A stretch of DNA of 64,000 bases from Pseudidiomarina indica (GCA_029279945.1 JAJUHK010000004.1:79278-143277), one strand, 5' to 3'; shown: positions 1 through 13,237, numbered from the stretch's first letter. A program made the numbers and translations. The notes: generated from the letters alone by a model not told the origin.

Positions 1-1831
1 CATCTTTACTGTCGAGTTGCAAGTTGACCAGCACCGTATCCGAAACTTGCCAGTTCAGGCCAGTATTCGTTTGGTACTTAGGCGCGTGCGCCTGCTCGCG
101 TCCTTCCATATCAATACCGTCTTCGGTCACAAACCCTTGAATCTCACTATCTAACAGACCAATGTGAGTAAACCATTCCAACGATGGCGTAACTTGCCAT
201 TGGATATCAGCTTCAATACCACGGGTTGTACCTGCTGCGGCATTTTCTATATAGCCGATAAATGTTTGCGCTCGATTCACCCAGCTTTTTAGTTGGACGT
301 CGTCGCGGGTTTGGGTAAACAAAGCGATGTTCAGCGCCAGCGTATCATCATCATTGATATACTTATAACCCATTTCAACACTGGTTAAATATTCTGGTGT
401 AAAGCTAGCTCGTTGCAGTAAATAGTCTTCCAGTTCTGGATGATCTTTTGCTTTACCTAAGGCTTCCGCATTCACACCACCAGTTTTGTAACCCCGTGAC
501 CAAGTCACATAAGCTAATTGACCAATCGTAGGGAAGTAACTCAAGCTCATACGCCCACCCACCATAGTATCGCGTGGTTGTACATCAACTTGGTTGGTAT
601 CTAAGTAATCATTGCGATAGCGCTCGATGCGGCCACCTAAGGTCATTTGCCAGCGCTCAGCAAGGTAGTGGGTCAGTTCACCGTATAATGCCTGGCGTTG
701 GCTCTCATAATCACTTACAAACCAATCATTGGCGCCGGTATCCCAATTCATAAACTCACGGCGTAGTTGTTCATCACGCTGTAGACCATACCAACCAATG
801 ACCCAATCTGTATCAATACCCAACAAGCTTAACGGTTGCGTACTTAACCAACGCGCTTCTAAGCTATGGTCAGTGCGGTCACGCCAATATGCATCACGAG
901 AAGAATACTCCCAACCCGGAGCAATACCAACGTACGTCCAGTCTTCATCGAAGTTATAACGGGTATCGGCACTTAATACGCTATAGCTAAATTCAGCCTC
1001 ATAATTTGCGGCACCGGTGTAAGTTAGTGCAAAGCGCGCGGCCTTCATGGTTGCGTCATCTTCACCGGGCTCGTCAGATAATGTTTGCCGGGTGTTATCC
1101 AGTGAGAACGCATCATAACCGTTATCTTGGCGGTAAAAATGGGTCGTCGTGCGGAGTTGCCATGCATCCCCTAAATCAGTCCACAGGTTAAACCGCGCTG
1201 TCCGTTCATTGCGGGATTGCGTATCGTTGCGCTGCAGATAGGTATTTTCAATAAACCCGTCGTCTGCCTGTTGATAGTAGCTAAACCGAGCGCGTCCAAG
1301 TGCCCCTAACTCGCCACCCAGGGCAACCCCACCTTCCACACCGCCATAGTTAGCAGCGCCAAGTTGCCACATACCAGCAAACTGTGAGTTTGGCTGAGTA
1401 CTATCTAGCACCAGCATCCCAGCCATGCCGTCCGCACCAAACCGGCCACTCTGGGGGCCACGATATACTTCCACTTGACTAATATCGAACAATTGTGCCG
1501 CTTGACCTAACCCACTGTAGTTAATGCCATCGACTAGGATACCAACCGACGGATTAATTGGATCGACAAATTGGCTACGCTCGCCGACGCCACGAATTTG
1601 TATGAATCGAGCGCGGGAACTACCGCTAGAGAAATTCAAATTGGGAATACGGTTCAGCACTTCTTCCATATGGGTTCCATGACGCTCGTCAATTGCATCA
1701 CGAGTCATTACAGAAACACTGGTGGGTGCTTCATTCACATAGGTTGAACGATACTGACCTTGAACGGTGATTCGTTCGATGGAGTCTTCTGTAGCAAGTG
1801 ATGCTACCAAGAGTAAAACAGGTGATAACAT
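1..1831 (-). CDS. TonB-dependent outer-membrane receptor, C-terminus cut by window edge
   Basis: An open frame of 610 codons runs from the ATG at 1831 to the window edge without a stop. The N-terminus has a short hydrophobic leader (SPVLLLVASLA), then a TonB-box-like stretch (ESIERITVQGQ-like), then a plug domain with the usual landmarks: SVSVMTRDAI, a FIQIRGVGERS segment and VEVYRGPQSGRFGADGMAG. Aromatic-rich beta-strand sequence typical of the barrel follows. The start is chosen because GAGGAA lies seven bases upstream; a second ATG seven bases further up is out of frame. A TPP riboswitch lies immediately upstream, so the natural inference is outer-membrane import of thiamine or a thiamine precursor. 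The family and location are clear; the substrate is inferred only from the riboswitch. The last strands and the C-terminal aromatic residue are outside the window. Confidence 0.9.
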   Translation of the reverse strand, partial: MLSPVLLLVASLATEDSIERITVQGQYRSTYVNEAPTSVSVMTRDAIDERHGTHMEEVLNRIPNLNFSSGSSRARFIQIRGVGERSQFVDPINPSVGILVDGINYSGLGQAAQLFDISQVEVYRGPQSGRFGADGMAGMLVLDSTQPNSQFAGMWQLGAANYGGVEGGVALGGELGALGRARFSYYQQADDGFIENTYLQRNDTQSRNERTARFNLWTDLGDAWQLRTTTHFYRQDNGYDAFSLDNTRQTLSDEPGEDDATMKAARFALTYTGAANYEAEFSYSVLSADTRYNFDEDWTYVGIAPGWEYSSRDAYWRDRTDHSLEARWLSTQPLSLLGIDTDWVIGWYGLQRDEQLRREFMNWDTGANDWFVSDYESQRQALYGELTHYLAERWQMTLGGRIERYRNDYLDTNQVDVQPRDTMVGGRMSLSYFPTIGQLAYVTWSRGYKTGGVNAEALGKAKDHPELEDYLLQRASFTPEYLTSVEMGYKYINDDDTLALNIALFTQTRDDVQLKSWVNRAQTFIGYIENAAAGTTRGIEADIQWQVTPSLEWFTHIGLLDSEIQGFVTEDGIDMEGREQAHAPKYQTNTGLNWQVSDTVLVNLQLDSKD

Positions 1832-1895
1832 GGATCATTTCCTCACAACAAATCAGAAATAATCCGGTCGGGCAGGTTTTTGTAATGGAGTATTG

Positions 1896-1999
1896 AAGCT
1901 ACCATCCCTACGCCAGTATTAACCGGATCAGGTGCAAAGGGTTCACACAATGTGTATCTCAGCCGGATAAATCAGTTACTGAATTATCAGGCACCCCTT
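1896..1999 (-). promoter_or_regulatory. TPP (thiamine pyrophosphate) riboswitch
   Basis: On the minus strand the conserved THI-box elements occur in order: GGGGTGCC near 1999, GGCTGAGA near 1955-1965, GAACCCTTTGCACCTGATC, then GGTTAATACTGGCGTAGGGA. This is the full pattern of the pyrimidine- and pyrophosphate-sensing helices of the TPP aptamer. It sits about 65 bases upstream of the TonB receptor ATG. I see no strong intrinsic terminator between aptamer and start codon, so control of translation initiation is more likely than attenuation (inference). A TATACT hexamer at 2017-2022 is a candidate -10 box just upstream. Confidence 0.95.
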
Positions 2000-2032
2000 G
2001 GTATTCGTGCGCAGCTAGTATATCAGAATAAC

Positions 2033-2731
2033 TTAGATAGAGGCCAGTGCATCGCCATATAACTGTTCACTCGGTAGACCGCGCGCTTTAAATTCATCGC
2101 GAATCACGCGAACCATTTCAAACCGCCCAGCAACATAGATATCCGCTTCATGCAAATCAGTTTGTTCAGCAACGACCGCTTCATGAACTAAGCCCTGTGC
2201 TCCATGCCATAGTTCAGGCGCTTGCTCGACCACTGGACGATAATGAAAATGCTCATGGGCAGCAGCCAATTCGCGCAGGTGCTCATCGAAGTAGAGATCT
2301 TGAGGGCGGCGAGCACCCCAGTACAGCGTGACCGGCCGCACCGAGCCACTACGTAAATGAGCCTGTAAAATAGACCACGTGTAAGAAAACCCAGTACCAC
2401 CAGCAATCAATATAAGTGGGCGCTCACTATCACGACGTAACCATGCATCGCCAAGTGGCGCTTCAATAGTCACCACTCCTTCTTGCTGCATCCGCGAGAT
2501 CACTTCTTGGGCGTATGAGTTATCTGGCGTCGCACCAATATGTAACTCAATGGTCGTGGTGCGTGATGGGCAGGATGCTATTGAGAATGCTCTTTTATCG
2601 TGTTCTCCCATCACTACGTGGATATATTGCCCAGCCAAGAACTCAATCGGCTCGGGTAATCTCAAAATAACTTGGTAAACCTGTGTCGTAAGTGATTCGA
2701 GGGTCGTCACCTGACACACGAATTGCTTCAT
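2033..2731 (-). CDS. fre: NAD(P)H-flavin reductase (Fre/LuxG family)
   Basis: This 232-residue protein matches the usual length of E. coli Fre (233). It uses NAD(P)H to reduce free flavins in the cytosol. The N-terminal flavin-binding barrel carries RAFSIAS (family RxxS motif). The C-terminal NAD-binding domain has GGTGFSYTWSIL and YWGARRPQDLY. The frame can be read further upstream into ubiD, but the ATG giving MKQFVCQVTTLES matches the family N-terminus, so that start is used; it leaves a 16-base gap after ubiD. The ubiD-fre pair is conserved in gammaproteobacteria and makes biochemical sense: UbiD needs prenylated FMN, whose synthesis uses reduced FMN (known chemistry; the link here is inferred). 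Confidence 0.93.
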   Translation of the reverse strand: MKQFVCQVTTLESLTTQVYQVILRLPEPIEFLAGQYIHVVMGEHDKRAFSIASCPSRTTTIELHIGATPDNSYAQEVISRMQQEGVVTIEAPLGDAWLRRDSERPLILIAGGTGFSYTWSILQAHLRSGSVRPVTLYWGARRPQDLYFDEHLRELAAAHEHFHYRPVVEQAPELWHGAQGLVHEAVVAEQTDLHEADIYVAGRFEMVRVIRDEFKARGLPSEQLYGDALASI

Positions 2732-2747
2732 CAAAATGCTATTTCCT

Positions 2748-4214
2748 TTAAAGAATATCCAGTTCGTCCCACAGATCATCGATACGCTGTTTCACAGTAT
2801 CATCCATGACAATGGGCACGCCCCATTCCCGGTTCGTTTCACCTGGCCATTTGTTAGTTGCGTCCATGCCCATTTTAGAGCCAAGTCCAGATACTGGTGA
2901 CGCGAAATCCAAATAATCAATCGGGGTATTTTCAATCATGACAGTGTCACGGGCGGGGTCCATTCGGGTTGTCATCGCCCAAATCACATCCTTCCAATCG
3001 CGTGCGTTTACATCGTCATCGCACACAATAACAAACTTGGTATACATAAACTGCCGTAAAAAGCTCCACACCCCCATCATCACCCGCTTGGCGTGACCGG
3101 CGTACTGCTTCTTAATCGTCACCACTGCGACGCGATAGGAACAGCCTTCCGGCGGTAAATAAAAATCGATGATCTCCGGAAACTGTTTCTGTAACAAGGG
3201 CACAAATACTTCGTTGAGCGCAACCCCTAGTACGGCAGGTTCATCGGGCGGCCGGCCGGTATAGGTACTATGATAGATTGGCTGACGCCGCATCGTCATG
3301 TGAGTGACCGTAAAGACCGGGAACTCATCGACCTCATTGTAATATCCCGTATGATCACCATACGGGCCTTCTGGCGCCATTTCATCTGGGGCAATATAAC
3401 CTTCCAAAATAATTTCAGCATGCGCTGGCACCTGTAAATTATTGCTAATGCAGGAGACGACTTCCGTACGACCATCGCGCAATAAACCGGCAAAAGCATA
3501 TTCTGATAAGGTATCAGGGACAGGTGTTACCGCCCCTAAGATCGTTGCTGGATCAGCGCCAAGGGCTACCGCAACAGGAAAATTTTCACCTGGGTGCTGA
3601 CGCTTCCACTCATGAAAATCCAAAGCACCACCGCGGTGTGACAACCAACGCATAATAAGTTTGTTCGGCCCCAGTAATTGCTGCCGATAAATACCTAAAT
3701 TTTGCCGTTCTTTATGTGGCCCACGTGTAACGGTCAACCCCCAAGTAATCAGAGGAGCAACATCTCCCGGCCAACAATGCTGAATCGGGAGTTTGGTTAG
3801 ATCAATATCAGCGCCAATGAGCACAACCTCTTGGCAAGGTGCTTTTTTTAACACCTTAGGCGACATGCTCAATACTTTTTTATAAAGTGGCAACAGATTC
3901 AGTGCATCACGGAAACCTTTGGGCGGTTCAGGCTCTTTAAGAAACGCGAGCAGTTCGCCCACATCCCGCAATGCGTGAACTGACTCTTGCCCCATCCCAA
4001 GCGCAACTCGGTCGGGGGTACCAAATAAATTAGCAAGGACGGGAATGTCGTGACCTTTCACATTCTCAAACAACAATGCCGGCCCGTTTGCTTTCAACGT
4101 ACGGTCGGCAATTTCTGTCATCTCAAGGTAAGGATCGATTTCTTGCTGAATACGCTTCAGCTCACCACGGGCTTCTAGCTGGGCGATGAAATCTCGCAAA
4201 TCTTGGTATTTCAC
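2748..4214 (-). CDS. ubiD: 4-hydroxy-3-polyprenylbenzoate decarboxylase
   Basis: UbiD performs the prFMN-dependent decarboxylation step of ubiquinone biosynthesis. The 488 residues compare with 497 in E. coli. The N-terminus [20 protein letters not shown] is typical, and the catalytic region around [11 protein letters not shown], followed by NEVDEFPVF, is intact, as are the later [11 protein letters not shown] and DDDVNARDW segments. The gene is co-directional with fre downstream and rho upstream, with a short hairpin in the 77-base gap to rho. No irregularity is seen. Confidence 0.96.
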   Translation of the reverse strand: MKYQDLRDFIAQLEARGELKRIQQEIDPYLEMTEIADRTLKANGPALLFENVKGHDIPVLANLFGTPDRVALGMGQESVHALRDVGELLAFLKEPEPPKGFRDALNLLPLYKKVLSMSPKVLKKAPCQEVVLIGADIDLTKLPIQHCWPGDVAPLITWGLTVTRGPHKERQNLGIYRQQLLGPNKLIMRWLSHRGGALDFHEWKRQHPGENFPVAVALGADPATILGAVTPVPDTLSEYAFAGLLRDGRTEVVSCISNNLQVPAHAEIILEGYIAPDEMAPEGPYGDHTGYYNEVDEFPVFTVTHMTMRRQPIYHSTYTGRPPDEPAVLGVALNEVFVPLLQKQFPEIIDFYLPPEGCSYRVAVVTIKKQYAGHAKRVMMGVWSFLRQFMYTKFVIVCDDDVNARDWKDVIWAMTTRMDPARDTVMIENTPIDYLDFASPVSGLGSKMGMDATNKWPGETNREWGVPIVMDDTVKQRIDDLWDELDIL

Positions 4215-4249
4215 TCAGATTCTCGCTTTAAGACTCACCCGAGCTGCCT

Positions 4250-4274
4250 GAATACACACAGGTGACATGTATTC
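4250..4274 (-). terminator. Short hairpin after rho, weak terminator candidate
   Basis: GAATACA at 4250-4256 pairs with TGTATTC at 4268-4274 around an 11-base loop, 17 bases beyond the rho stop codon. No T-tract follows on the minus strand, so efficient intrinsic termination is doubtful. It could instead stabilise the rho mRNA 3' end. Confidence 0.3.
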
Positions 4275-4291
4275 AAACAGCTACACACCTA

Positions 4292-5557
4292 TTAGCTCTT
4301 CTGCCGTTTCATGGCCTCAAAGAACTCGTCGTTGGTTTTCGTCATTTGTAGTTTATCAATAAGGAATTCCATTGCTTCTGTTTCACCCATCGGATGAACA
4401 ATCTTGCGTAGAATCCACATTTTTTGCAGCTCATCTGGCGTGGTCAGTAACTCTTCGCGTCGCGTACCGGAACGGTTGTAGTCAATGGCTGGGAACACAC
4501 GTTTTTCCGCAATTTTACGGTTCAGATGCAGTTCCATATTACCGGTTCCTTTAAACTCTTCATAGATGACTTCATCCATTTTCGAGCCGGTATCGATTAG
4601 AGCGGTGGCGATGATGGTTAAACTCCCACCCTCTTCTACATTCCGAGCTGCACCAAAGAAACGTTTTGGCTTATGTAACGCATTTGCGTCCACACCGCCA
4701 GTTAACACTTTACCAGAGCTTGGAATAACCGTGTTGTACGCACGCGCGAGGCGAGTAATGGAGTCTAATAAAATGACAACATCTTTTTTATGCTCAACCA
4801 ATCGCTTGGCTTTCTCAATCACCATTTCAGCAACTTGCACGTGGCGGCTAGCAGGCTCGTCAAAAGTTGAAGCAACCACTTCACCTTTCACCAACCGTTG
4901 CATTTCAGTTACTTCTTCTGGCCGCTCATCAATCAGCAACACCATCAATACACACTCTGGGTGGTTAGCAGCAATTGATTGAGCAATGTTTTGCAACAAT
5001 AACGTTTTACCTGCTTTGGGCGGTGCAACGATCAACCCACGTTGGCCTTTCCCAATTGGTGCTGCTAAATCAAGCACACGCGCGGTAATGTCTTCAGTCG
5101 AGCCATTGCCACGTTCCATGCGCATGCGTTCGTCAGCATGTATTGGAGTGAGGTTTTCAAAGAGGATTTTATTGCGTGAGTTTTCGGGCTTGTCGAAGTT
5201 TACTTCGCGGATTTTTAGGAGAGCAAAATAACGTTCACCTTCTTTTGGAGGACGAATTTTGCCAGACACGGTATCACCGGTACGCAAGTTAAAGCGGCGA
5301 ATTTGACTGGGTGATACATAAATATCATCAGGACCAGCGAGGTAAGACGAGTCTGCAGACCGCAAGAAGCCGAAGCCATCTTGTAAAATCTCGAGCACAC
5401 CATCGCCGTAGATATCTTCGCCACTCTTTGAGTGTGCTTTCAAAATAGCGAAGATAATATCTTGTTTGCGCATCCGCGCCATGGACTCTAAGCCCATTGA
5501 TTCCGCAAGCTGAACAAGCTCGTTGACTGGTGTATTTTTTAATTCTGTTAGATTCAT
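4292..5557 (-). CDS. rho: Transcription termination factor Rho
   Basis: Rho is the hexameric RNA-DNA helicase that terminates transcription. The 421 residues match the standard 419-residue form with no large insertion. Domains in order: Rho N-terminal helical domain ([20 protein letters not shown]), the OSB cold-shock RNA-binding domain (DGFGFLRS), then the RecA-like motor with Walker [11 protein letters not shown], Walker [15 protein letters not shown], the Q-loop and the R-loop region near [13 protein letters not shown]. The C-terminus ends [10 protein letters not shown] as in enterics. The roughly 230-base leader to trxA (5558-5785) holds no convincing gene; in E. coli this interval autoregulates rho. 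Confidence 0.98.
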   Translation of the reverse strand: MNLTELKNTPVNELVQLAESMGLESMARMRKQDIIFAILKAHSKSGEDIYGDGVLEILQDGFGFLRSADSSYLAGPDDIYVSPSQIRRFNLRTGDTVSGKIRPPKEGERYFALLKIREVNFDKPENSRNKILFENLTPIHADERMRMERGNGSTEDITARVLDLAAPIGKGQRGLIVAPPKAGKTLLLQNIAQSIAANHPECVLMVLLIDERPEEVTEMQRLVKGEVVASTFDEPASRHVQVAEMVIEKAKRLVEHKKDVVILLDSITRLARAYNTVIPSSGKVLTGGVDANALHKPKRFFGAARNVEEGGSLTIIATALIDTGSKMDEVIYEEFKGTGNMELHLNRKIAEKRVFPAIDYNRSGTRREELLTTPDELQKMWILRKIVHPMGETEAMEFLIDKLQMTKTNDEFFEAMKRQKS

Positions 5558-5785
5558 AGGGGGGTAATGACTTTTTTGGACAATGGAAATAATTACAGTT
5601 AATTCGTTTAAAATCAGTCGGATTGACTGTACGGCTACCGGAAGGCTGGTATCCTGAAGAAAAGTTACGGTTAGAAAAGTAACACTTTAAATGAAAAACG
5701 TCCAGTTTTTCATTATAAAATCTGCGAAAGCTTAGCAAAGGTTGCTGAAGATCAGCCTCAACAACCTGCTAATCGGTCACTACTG

Positions 5786-6112
5786 TTATAAATATTGATT
5801 GATAAAATCAGCTAACTGGGTTTTCGATAAAGCACCAACTTTAGTACCGACCAATTCACCATTTTTGAACATCAGTAGCGTTGGAATGCCACGAATGTTG
5901 TACTTAGGTGGAGTTTGGTTATTATGGTCTACATTCAGTTTAGCTACGGTGAGGCGATCACCATATTCGTTGGCAATGTCGTCCAAAATTGGTGCAATCA
6001 TTTTACATGGCCCGCACCACTCGGCCCAAAAATCTACCAATACTGGTTTGTCAGAATTAAGAACATCGTTCTCAAAACTTTCATCAGTTAGCTGAACAAT
6101 TTTGTCACTCAT
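5786..6112 (-). CDS. trxA: Thioredoxin 1
   Basis: Cytosolic disulfide reductase, 108 residues, standard length. The redox motif WCGPC lies in [15 protein letters not shown] and the cis-proline loop is [12 protein letters not shown]. It is divergent from rhlB and upstream of rho in the same order as in E. coli. No anomalies. Confidence 0.98.
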   Translation of the reverse strand: MSDKIVQLTDESFENDVLNSDKPVLVDFWAEWCGPCKMIAPILDDIANEYGDRLTVAKLNVDHNNQTPPKYNIRGIPTLLMFKNGELVGTKVGALSKTQLADFINQYL

Positions 6113-6201
6113 GATAATCTCCGCTGCTGAATACGCGTGAAATAATAAAAACCCTATTATTTCTGTTTTTGAATGTTAGCGCAAACTGATATGCTTACGC
6201 C

Positions 6202-7467
6202 ATGAGTAAAACACACTTAACAGAGACACGCTTTGCCGATCTCGACCTGCACCCGCAGGTATTGTCCGCACTGGAAAGTGCTGGATTTGAATATTGTACA
6301 CCGATTCAAGCATTGAGCTTACCGATTGCGTTAATCGGAAAAGACGTTGCAGGCCAAGCTCAAACGGGCACGGGTAAAACTTTGGCGTTCTTAATTGCAA
6401 CCTTTACCACGCTGCTCAATAACCCGCGAACCGGTGAACAACGTTACCCGCGCGCGCTTATTATGGCGCCAACACGTGAGCTCGCTATTCAGATTGCCCA
6501 CGACGCTGAACTCCTAGCGAAACACTGTGATATGCGTCTTGGTGTAGTATATGGGGGCGATGGGTACGAATCACAACGTCAGCAGCTCGAACAAGGCGTC
6601 GATATTTTGATCGGTACCACCGGACGCTTAATTGACTATTACAAACAAGGTATTTATCGCCTCGACAAAATCCAGACGGTGGTTCTTGATGAAGCGGATC
6701 GGATGTTCGATTTAGGCTTTATCAAAGACATCCGCTACATGTTCCATAAAATGCCGCCACCTAGTGAACGGCAAAGCTTATTGTTCTCCGCCACCTTATC
6801 ACAACGAGTGCAAGAGCTAGCCTACGAGCACATGAACTCACCCACCAAAGTTGAAGTGGAGCCTCTGCAAAAAACCGGTGAACGTATCACTGAAGAACTT
6901 TTTTATCCGTCAAAACAAGATAAAATTAAGTTATTGCTGACGCTTATTGAGGAAGACTGGCCAGATAAAGCCATTATTTTCGCGAACACTAAGCATACCT
7001 GTGAAAAAATCTTTAATTGGTTGGAAGCAGATAATCATCGGGTTGGCTTACTCACGGGCGATGTTCCGCAACGTAAACGGCTGAAAATTCTTGAGCAATT
7101 TACCAATGGTGAGCTCGATTTCTTAGTCGCTACTGACGTTGCTGCTCGTGGCTTACATATACCCGCAGTAAGTCATGTGTATAACTATGACCTGCCTGAT
7201 GATTTCGAAGATTATGTGCATCGGATTGGACGCACAGGTCGGGCTGGGGCCAGCGGTAAGGCGATTAACTTAGCTTGTGAAGAGTATGTTTATAACCTAC
7301 CAGCCATCGAAGAGTACATTGGCCATAGCATACCAGTCACGAAATACGACCCAGCCGCATTGCTCAGTGATCTTAAAGCGCCCAGTAATCATCGTCGCTC
7401 ACACGGTGGCCGGCGTGGCAATAATGCGCGGACAACACGTCGTGGACCACGTAAACCATCGAGGTAA
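6202..7467 (+). CDS. rhlB: ATP-dependent RNA helicase RhlB
   Basis: DEAD-box helicase of the RNA degradosome, 421 residues as in E. coli. Motifs in order: Q motif ([14 protein letters not shown]), Walker [41 protein letters not shown], then the second RecA domain with [12 protein letters not shown] and [10 protein letters not shown]. The tail is rich in Arg, Gly and Asn ([19 protein letters not shown]), consistent with RNA binding. It is followed after seven bases by the GppA-like gene. Confidence 0.96.
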   Translation: MSKTHLTETRFADLDLHPQVLSALESAGFEYCTPIQALSLPIALIGKDVAGQAQTGTGKTLAFLIATFTTLLNNPRTGEQRYPRALIMAPTRELAIQIAHDAELLAKHCDMRLGVVYGGDGYESQRQQLEQGVDILIGTTGRLIDYYKQGIYRLDKIQTVVLDEADRMFDLGFIKDIRYMFHKMPPPSERQSLLFSATLSQRVQELAYEHMNSPTKVEVEPLQKTGERITEELFYPSKQDKIKLLLTLIEEDWPDKAIIFANTKHTCEKIFNWLEADNHRVGLLTGDVPQRKRLKILEQFTNGELDFLVATDVAARGLHIPAVSHVYNYDLPDDFEDYVHRIGRTGRAGASGKAINLACEEYVYNLPAIEEYIGHSIPVTKYDPAALLSDLKAPSNHRRSHGGRRGNNARTTRRGPRKPSR

Positions 7468-7474
7468 ATGATAT

Positions 7475-8395
7475 ATGACCCAGGACCCACGCTTTGCCGC
7501 TATTGATATTGGTTCCAACAGTTTCCATTTAATCATTGCAACGGTAACGCGTGATGGTCAGTATCGTGTCTTGGGTCGTTATCGGCAAAAAGTTAGGCTC
7601 GCTGACGGCTTTGATAAACAGTTCAAAGTGAGTGATACCGCCATCCAACGCGGCCGCGAATGTCTTACTAGCTTTTCACGCTTACTAAAGGACATTCCGC
7701 CCCAACGCATTCGTTGTGTTGCCACTGCTACATTACGTAAAGCGGCAAATAGCGCCGAGTTATTGCGGCAGTTTGAAGATGCGTTACAACACCCCATTGA
7801 TGTTATTTCTGGTGAGGATGAAGCGCGCCTAATCTATCAAGGCGCAACACAACAACTTCGTCACAGTAAAGAGCACGTCTTAGTTCTAGATATTGGGGGT
7901 GCCAGCACCGAAATAATTTCTGGGCAGGGTGTCGAACCGAAGCATTTAATCAGCTTAGATATGGGTTGCGTTACCTGGCAAAATCGCTATTTTGCCGATC
8001 AGTCGATTAGCGAAAACGTGTGCCAACAGGCTATCGATGCTGCGTTAGCAGAGCTTCAACCCCATGCGGAACCATTTATTCAATCCAGTAAACGCCGCGT
8101 ATGTGGTACCTCAGGTATTTTTCGCACCTTGTATGATATGCGTAGCCGCGATCCTGACCAGCCGATGACGAGCAGATGGCTGCGCGATGTACTTCAAGCG
8201 GCCTGCCGATTAGGGCATGTGGATGCACTGAATAAGTTAGGGATCCGCCGTGACCGTCAAGCCGTATTTATCGGTGGCCTCTGTATCTTAATAGCACTCG
8301 TAGAAGGCTTAGGAATTACCGAAGTTGAAATTTCTGAAGGAGCATTGCGAGAGGGCTTGCTGGTCGACCTGCTCACCCAATCGCAATCATCATAG
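7475..8395 (+). CDS. gppA: Ppx/GppA-family phosphatase, single-domain form
   Basis: Exopolyphosphatase / guanosine pentaphosphatase family, expected to convert pppGpp to ppGpp or degrade polyphosphate in the cytosol. Motifs of the ASKHA fold are clear: DIGSNSFHLIIA, VATATLRKA, VLDIGGASTEII and CGTSGIF. At 306 residues it contains only the N-terminal phosphatase domain; E. coli GppA is about 494 residues and has an extra C-terminal HD-like domain. The frame ends cleanly with a stop four bases before the convergent hemB stop, so this is a short family member rather than an obvious truncation. Position behind rhlB supports GppA over Ppx. Confidence 0.85.
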   Translation: MTQDPRFAAIDIGSNSFHLIIATVTRDGQYRVLGRYRQKVRLADGFDKQFKVSDTAIQRGRECLTSFSRLLKDIPPQRIRCVATATLRKAANSAELLRQFEDALQHPIDVISGEDEARLIYQGATQQLRHSKEHVLVLDIGGASTEIISGQGVEPKHLISLDMGCVTWQNRYFADQSISENVCQQAIDAALAELQPHAEPFIQSSKRRVCGTSGIFRTLYDMRSRDPDQPMTSRWLRDVLQAACRLGHVDALNKLGIRRDRQAVFIGGLCILIALVEGLGITEVEISEGALREGLLVDLLTQSQSS

Positions 8396-8398
8396 CGG

Positions 8399-11214
<2,816 letters not shown>

Positions 11215-11221
11215 AGCGTCC

Positions 11222-12001
11222 CTATAACGAAAAAAAATCAATGCTGTTGCGCCATGTCAGCGCTGCGATATCCGCAACCTCTTGCTGTCTAAACTGTGCC
11301 AAAACCTTACCCACTTCCGGTAACAAATATGGTTCATTGTAGGCTGGCCGTGGGCGTATAGTGCGTGGCAGTAAATAAGGGGCGTCGGTTTCAACCAATA
11401 AACGAGCTGCTGGAATATCGTTCACCGCTTCTTGTAACTGTTGCCCTCGACGTTCATCGCACAGCCATCCAGTAATGCCTATATAACAACCAAGTTCGAG
11501 GTAACGTGCAAGCTCTTTCTTGCCACCAGTAAAACAGTGGGTCAACATTTTGGGAATATGGTCACGATAACGCTCAAGTAAATCACACTGTCGTTGTTGC
11601 GCATCACGTTCGTGCAAGTAGACGGGGAGTTCTAACTCAGCTGCTAATTGCAGTTGTGCTTCAAACACCTGTAATTGAATGTCTGGCGGTGAAAAATTAC
11701 GATTAAAATCAAGCCCACATTCGCCAATAGCGACCACTTGCGGATGTGCTGCAAGCTGTCGCAACTGCTCAATAAAATCAACAGGCGCTGTAGCTGCATC
11801 ATGAGGGTGAATACCTACGGTAGCCACTAAATGCTGCGGAAACTGCTCACACAAGGCAATAGCTTGAGCACTTTCACGCAAATTGGTGCCAATCACCAAC
11901 TGCCGTTCCACTCCTGCGGCTACGGCACGTTGAATAACTCCATCAATATCGCGATAGAGCTTAGGATTGGTTAAATTGACACCACAATCAAACCATCGCA
12001 T
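11222..12001 (-). CDS. tatD: TatD-family metal-dependent deoxyribonuclease
   Basis: The 259-residue TIM-barrel hydrolase has the metal ligands expected of TatD nucleases: a modified N-terminal motif (DCGVNLTN), GIHPHDA, GECGLDFNRN, HCFTGG and ETDAPYL. It lies downstream of tatABC as in E. coli but separated by one small exported protein. Its ATG overlaps the stop of that gene (TAATG), indicating coupling. TatD acts in DNA repair or degradation and is not required for Tat export (established for E. coli). Confidence 0.93.
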   Translation of the reverse strand: MRWFDCGVNLTNPKLYRDIDGVIQRAVAAGVERQLVIGTNLRESAQAIALCEQFPQHLVATVGIHPHDAATAPVDFIEQLRQLAAHPQVVAIGECGLDFNRNFSPPDIQLQVFEAQLQLAAELELPVYLHERDAQQRQCDLLERYRDHIPKMLTHCFTGGKKELARYLELGCYIGITGWLCDERRGQQLQEAVNDIPAARLLVETDAPYLLPRTIRPRPAYNEPYLLPEVGKVLAQFRQQEVADIAALTWRNSIDFFSL

Positions 12002-12495
12002 TACTTAATACGTCGAACTCGCGTACGCGCGTTTAGGTCGGTACGACCCAAATAGTAAGCACTTAGTGCACCGCGCTCGATAAAATAGTTCGCTTTCGGG
12101 TCAAATGGGAAACCTTCACTGCTTGTTTGCTGCCACACTTGGCCATCGCTAGTCTCAATTTGCAATAACCCACGCATATCTTTGGAATACCGCACCACCG
12201 TAATAGCAATACGACTTGGGGCGTTATCAGCGTCCGTGGTATCGGCAACATGCTCACGACCAAACTCTGCAACTGCTGATGATGCCGCAGCTGTATCTGC
12301 CTGTGTTGGCGCTGGACCTTGATAGGCAACTGCTTTGCCAGCTGCAAGATTATCGAAGCACACCAACCGCTCAAGCGGATTTTTAATTTGGGCACAGTAC
12401 CCAAGTTGTTCTTCGACCGATTGCGCATTGGCGGCAGTACTACCTAACAACAGGTACATAGGTAGTAAGCCAACCATCAACGACTGCTTTTTCAT
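12001..12495 (-). CDS. Small exported protein of unknown function between tatC and tatD
   Basis: From the ATG at 12495 (MKKQSLMVGLL) the protein is 164 residues. It has a clear Sec signal peptide ending at ANA-Q and a mature periplasmic domain. It carries two cysteines in the CAQIKNPLERLVCFDNLA segment, a motif I have seen in many uncharacterised proteobacterial exported proteins (C-x10-RLxCxD). A Thr/Ala-rich linker follows, then a beta-rich C-terminal part (ALSAYYLGRTDLNARTRVRRIK). The frame is open further upstream but would lose the signal peptide. It sits four bases after tatC and overlaps tatD by one base. No function can be assigned. Confidence 0.8.
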   Translation of the reverse strand: MKKQSLMVGLLPMYLLLGSTAANAQSVEEQLGYCAQIKNPLERLVCFDNLAAGKAVAYQGPAPTQADTAAASSAVAEFGREHVADTTDADNAPSRIAITVVRYSKDMRGLLQIETSDGQVWQQTSSEGFPFDPKANYFIERGALSAYYLGRTDLNARTRVRRIK

Positions 12496-12499
12496 AATA

Positions 12500-13237
12500 T
12501 TATCCCTGCGGTTGTTCTGATGTTGATTCAGGTGAATATAGACCTGCAATGAGCAAGCCAAGTTCAAATAAAAGACACATGGGTACTGCTAACAAAGTTT
12601 GCGAGATCACATCAGGTGGAGTTAGCAACATTCCCACGACAAAGGCACCGACGATAATATATGGTCGCTTAGCTCGCAAGGCTGCCACTGAGGTAACGCC
12701 AGTCCAGACCAGCAAAATAATGGCTATCGGGGTTTCAAATGCGATCCCAAACGCAACAAAAATGGTCAGTACAAAATCCAAATAAGCAGAGATATCAGTC
12801 GCCACCAATACACCTTCGGGCGCTGCTTTCACAAAGAAATTTAACGCGATCGGTAAGACGACAAAGTAAGCAAATGCCGCACCTGCATAAAATAACAACG
12901 TACTACTAAGCAGCAATGGCCATACCAACCGCTTTTCACGGCGATACAAGCCCGGTGCAATAAATGCCCAAAGCTGCCAGAGTAGATAAGGGACTGCAAT
13001 GGCAAGGGCGACCACAAAGGCTAATTTAAACGGTGTAAAAAACGGGGTGGCCACATCGGTGGCAATCATGGTAGCACCCTGTGGCAGACTCGACAGCAAG
13101 GGTTTGGCTAGGAGCTCATAGAGATCATCAGCAAAGATTGCCGTACCAATGAATACTAATCCAATCGCCACCACGCTGCGTAAAATTCGGCGACGAAACT
13201 CAAGCAGGTGGTCGAGTAAGGGTGATTCATGACTCAT
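12500..13237 (-). CDS. tatC: Sec-independent protein translocase TatC
   Basis: Polytopic core of the twin-arginine translocase, 245 residues with six predicted helices. The N-terminal PLLDHLLEFRRRILRS (HLxELRxR-type) twin-arginine recognition region and the conserved FxPFKLAFVVAL and ASxxF-like periplasmic segments are visible. It overlaps tatB by 11 bases. The tail after helix six is short and polar. Confidence 0.96.
   Translation of the reverse strand: MSHESPLLDHLLEFRRRILRSVVAIGLVFIGTAIFADDLYELLAKPLLSSLPQGATMIATDVATPFFTPFKLAFVVALAIAVPYLLWQLWAFIAPGLYRREKRLVWPLLLSSTLLFYAGAAFAYFVVLPIALNFFVKAAPEGVLVATDISAYLDFVLTIFVAFGIAFETPIAIILLVWTGVTSVAALRAKRPYIIVGAFVVGMLLTPPDVISQTLLAVPMCLLFELGLLIAGLYSPESTSEQPQG

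Noticed and set aside
729..1191. Plus-strand ORFs opposite the receptor
   Set aside because: Shadows of the minus-strand TonB receptor frame, low-complexity translation, no RBS.
5328..5738. 136-residue minus ORF over the rho start
   Set aside because: Overlaps the conserved rho N-terminus in another frame and has no family features.
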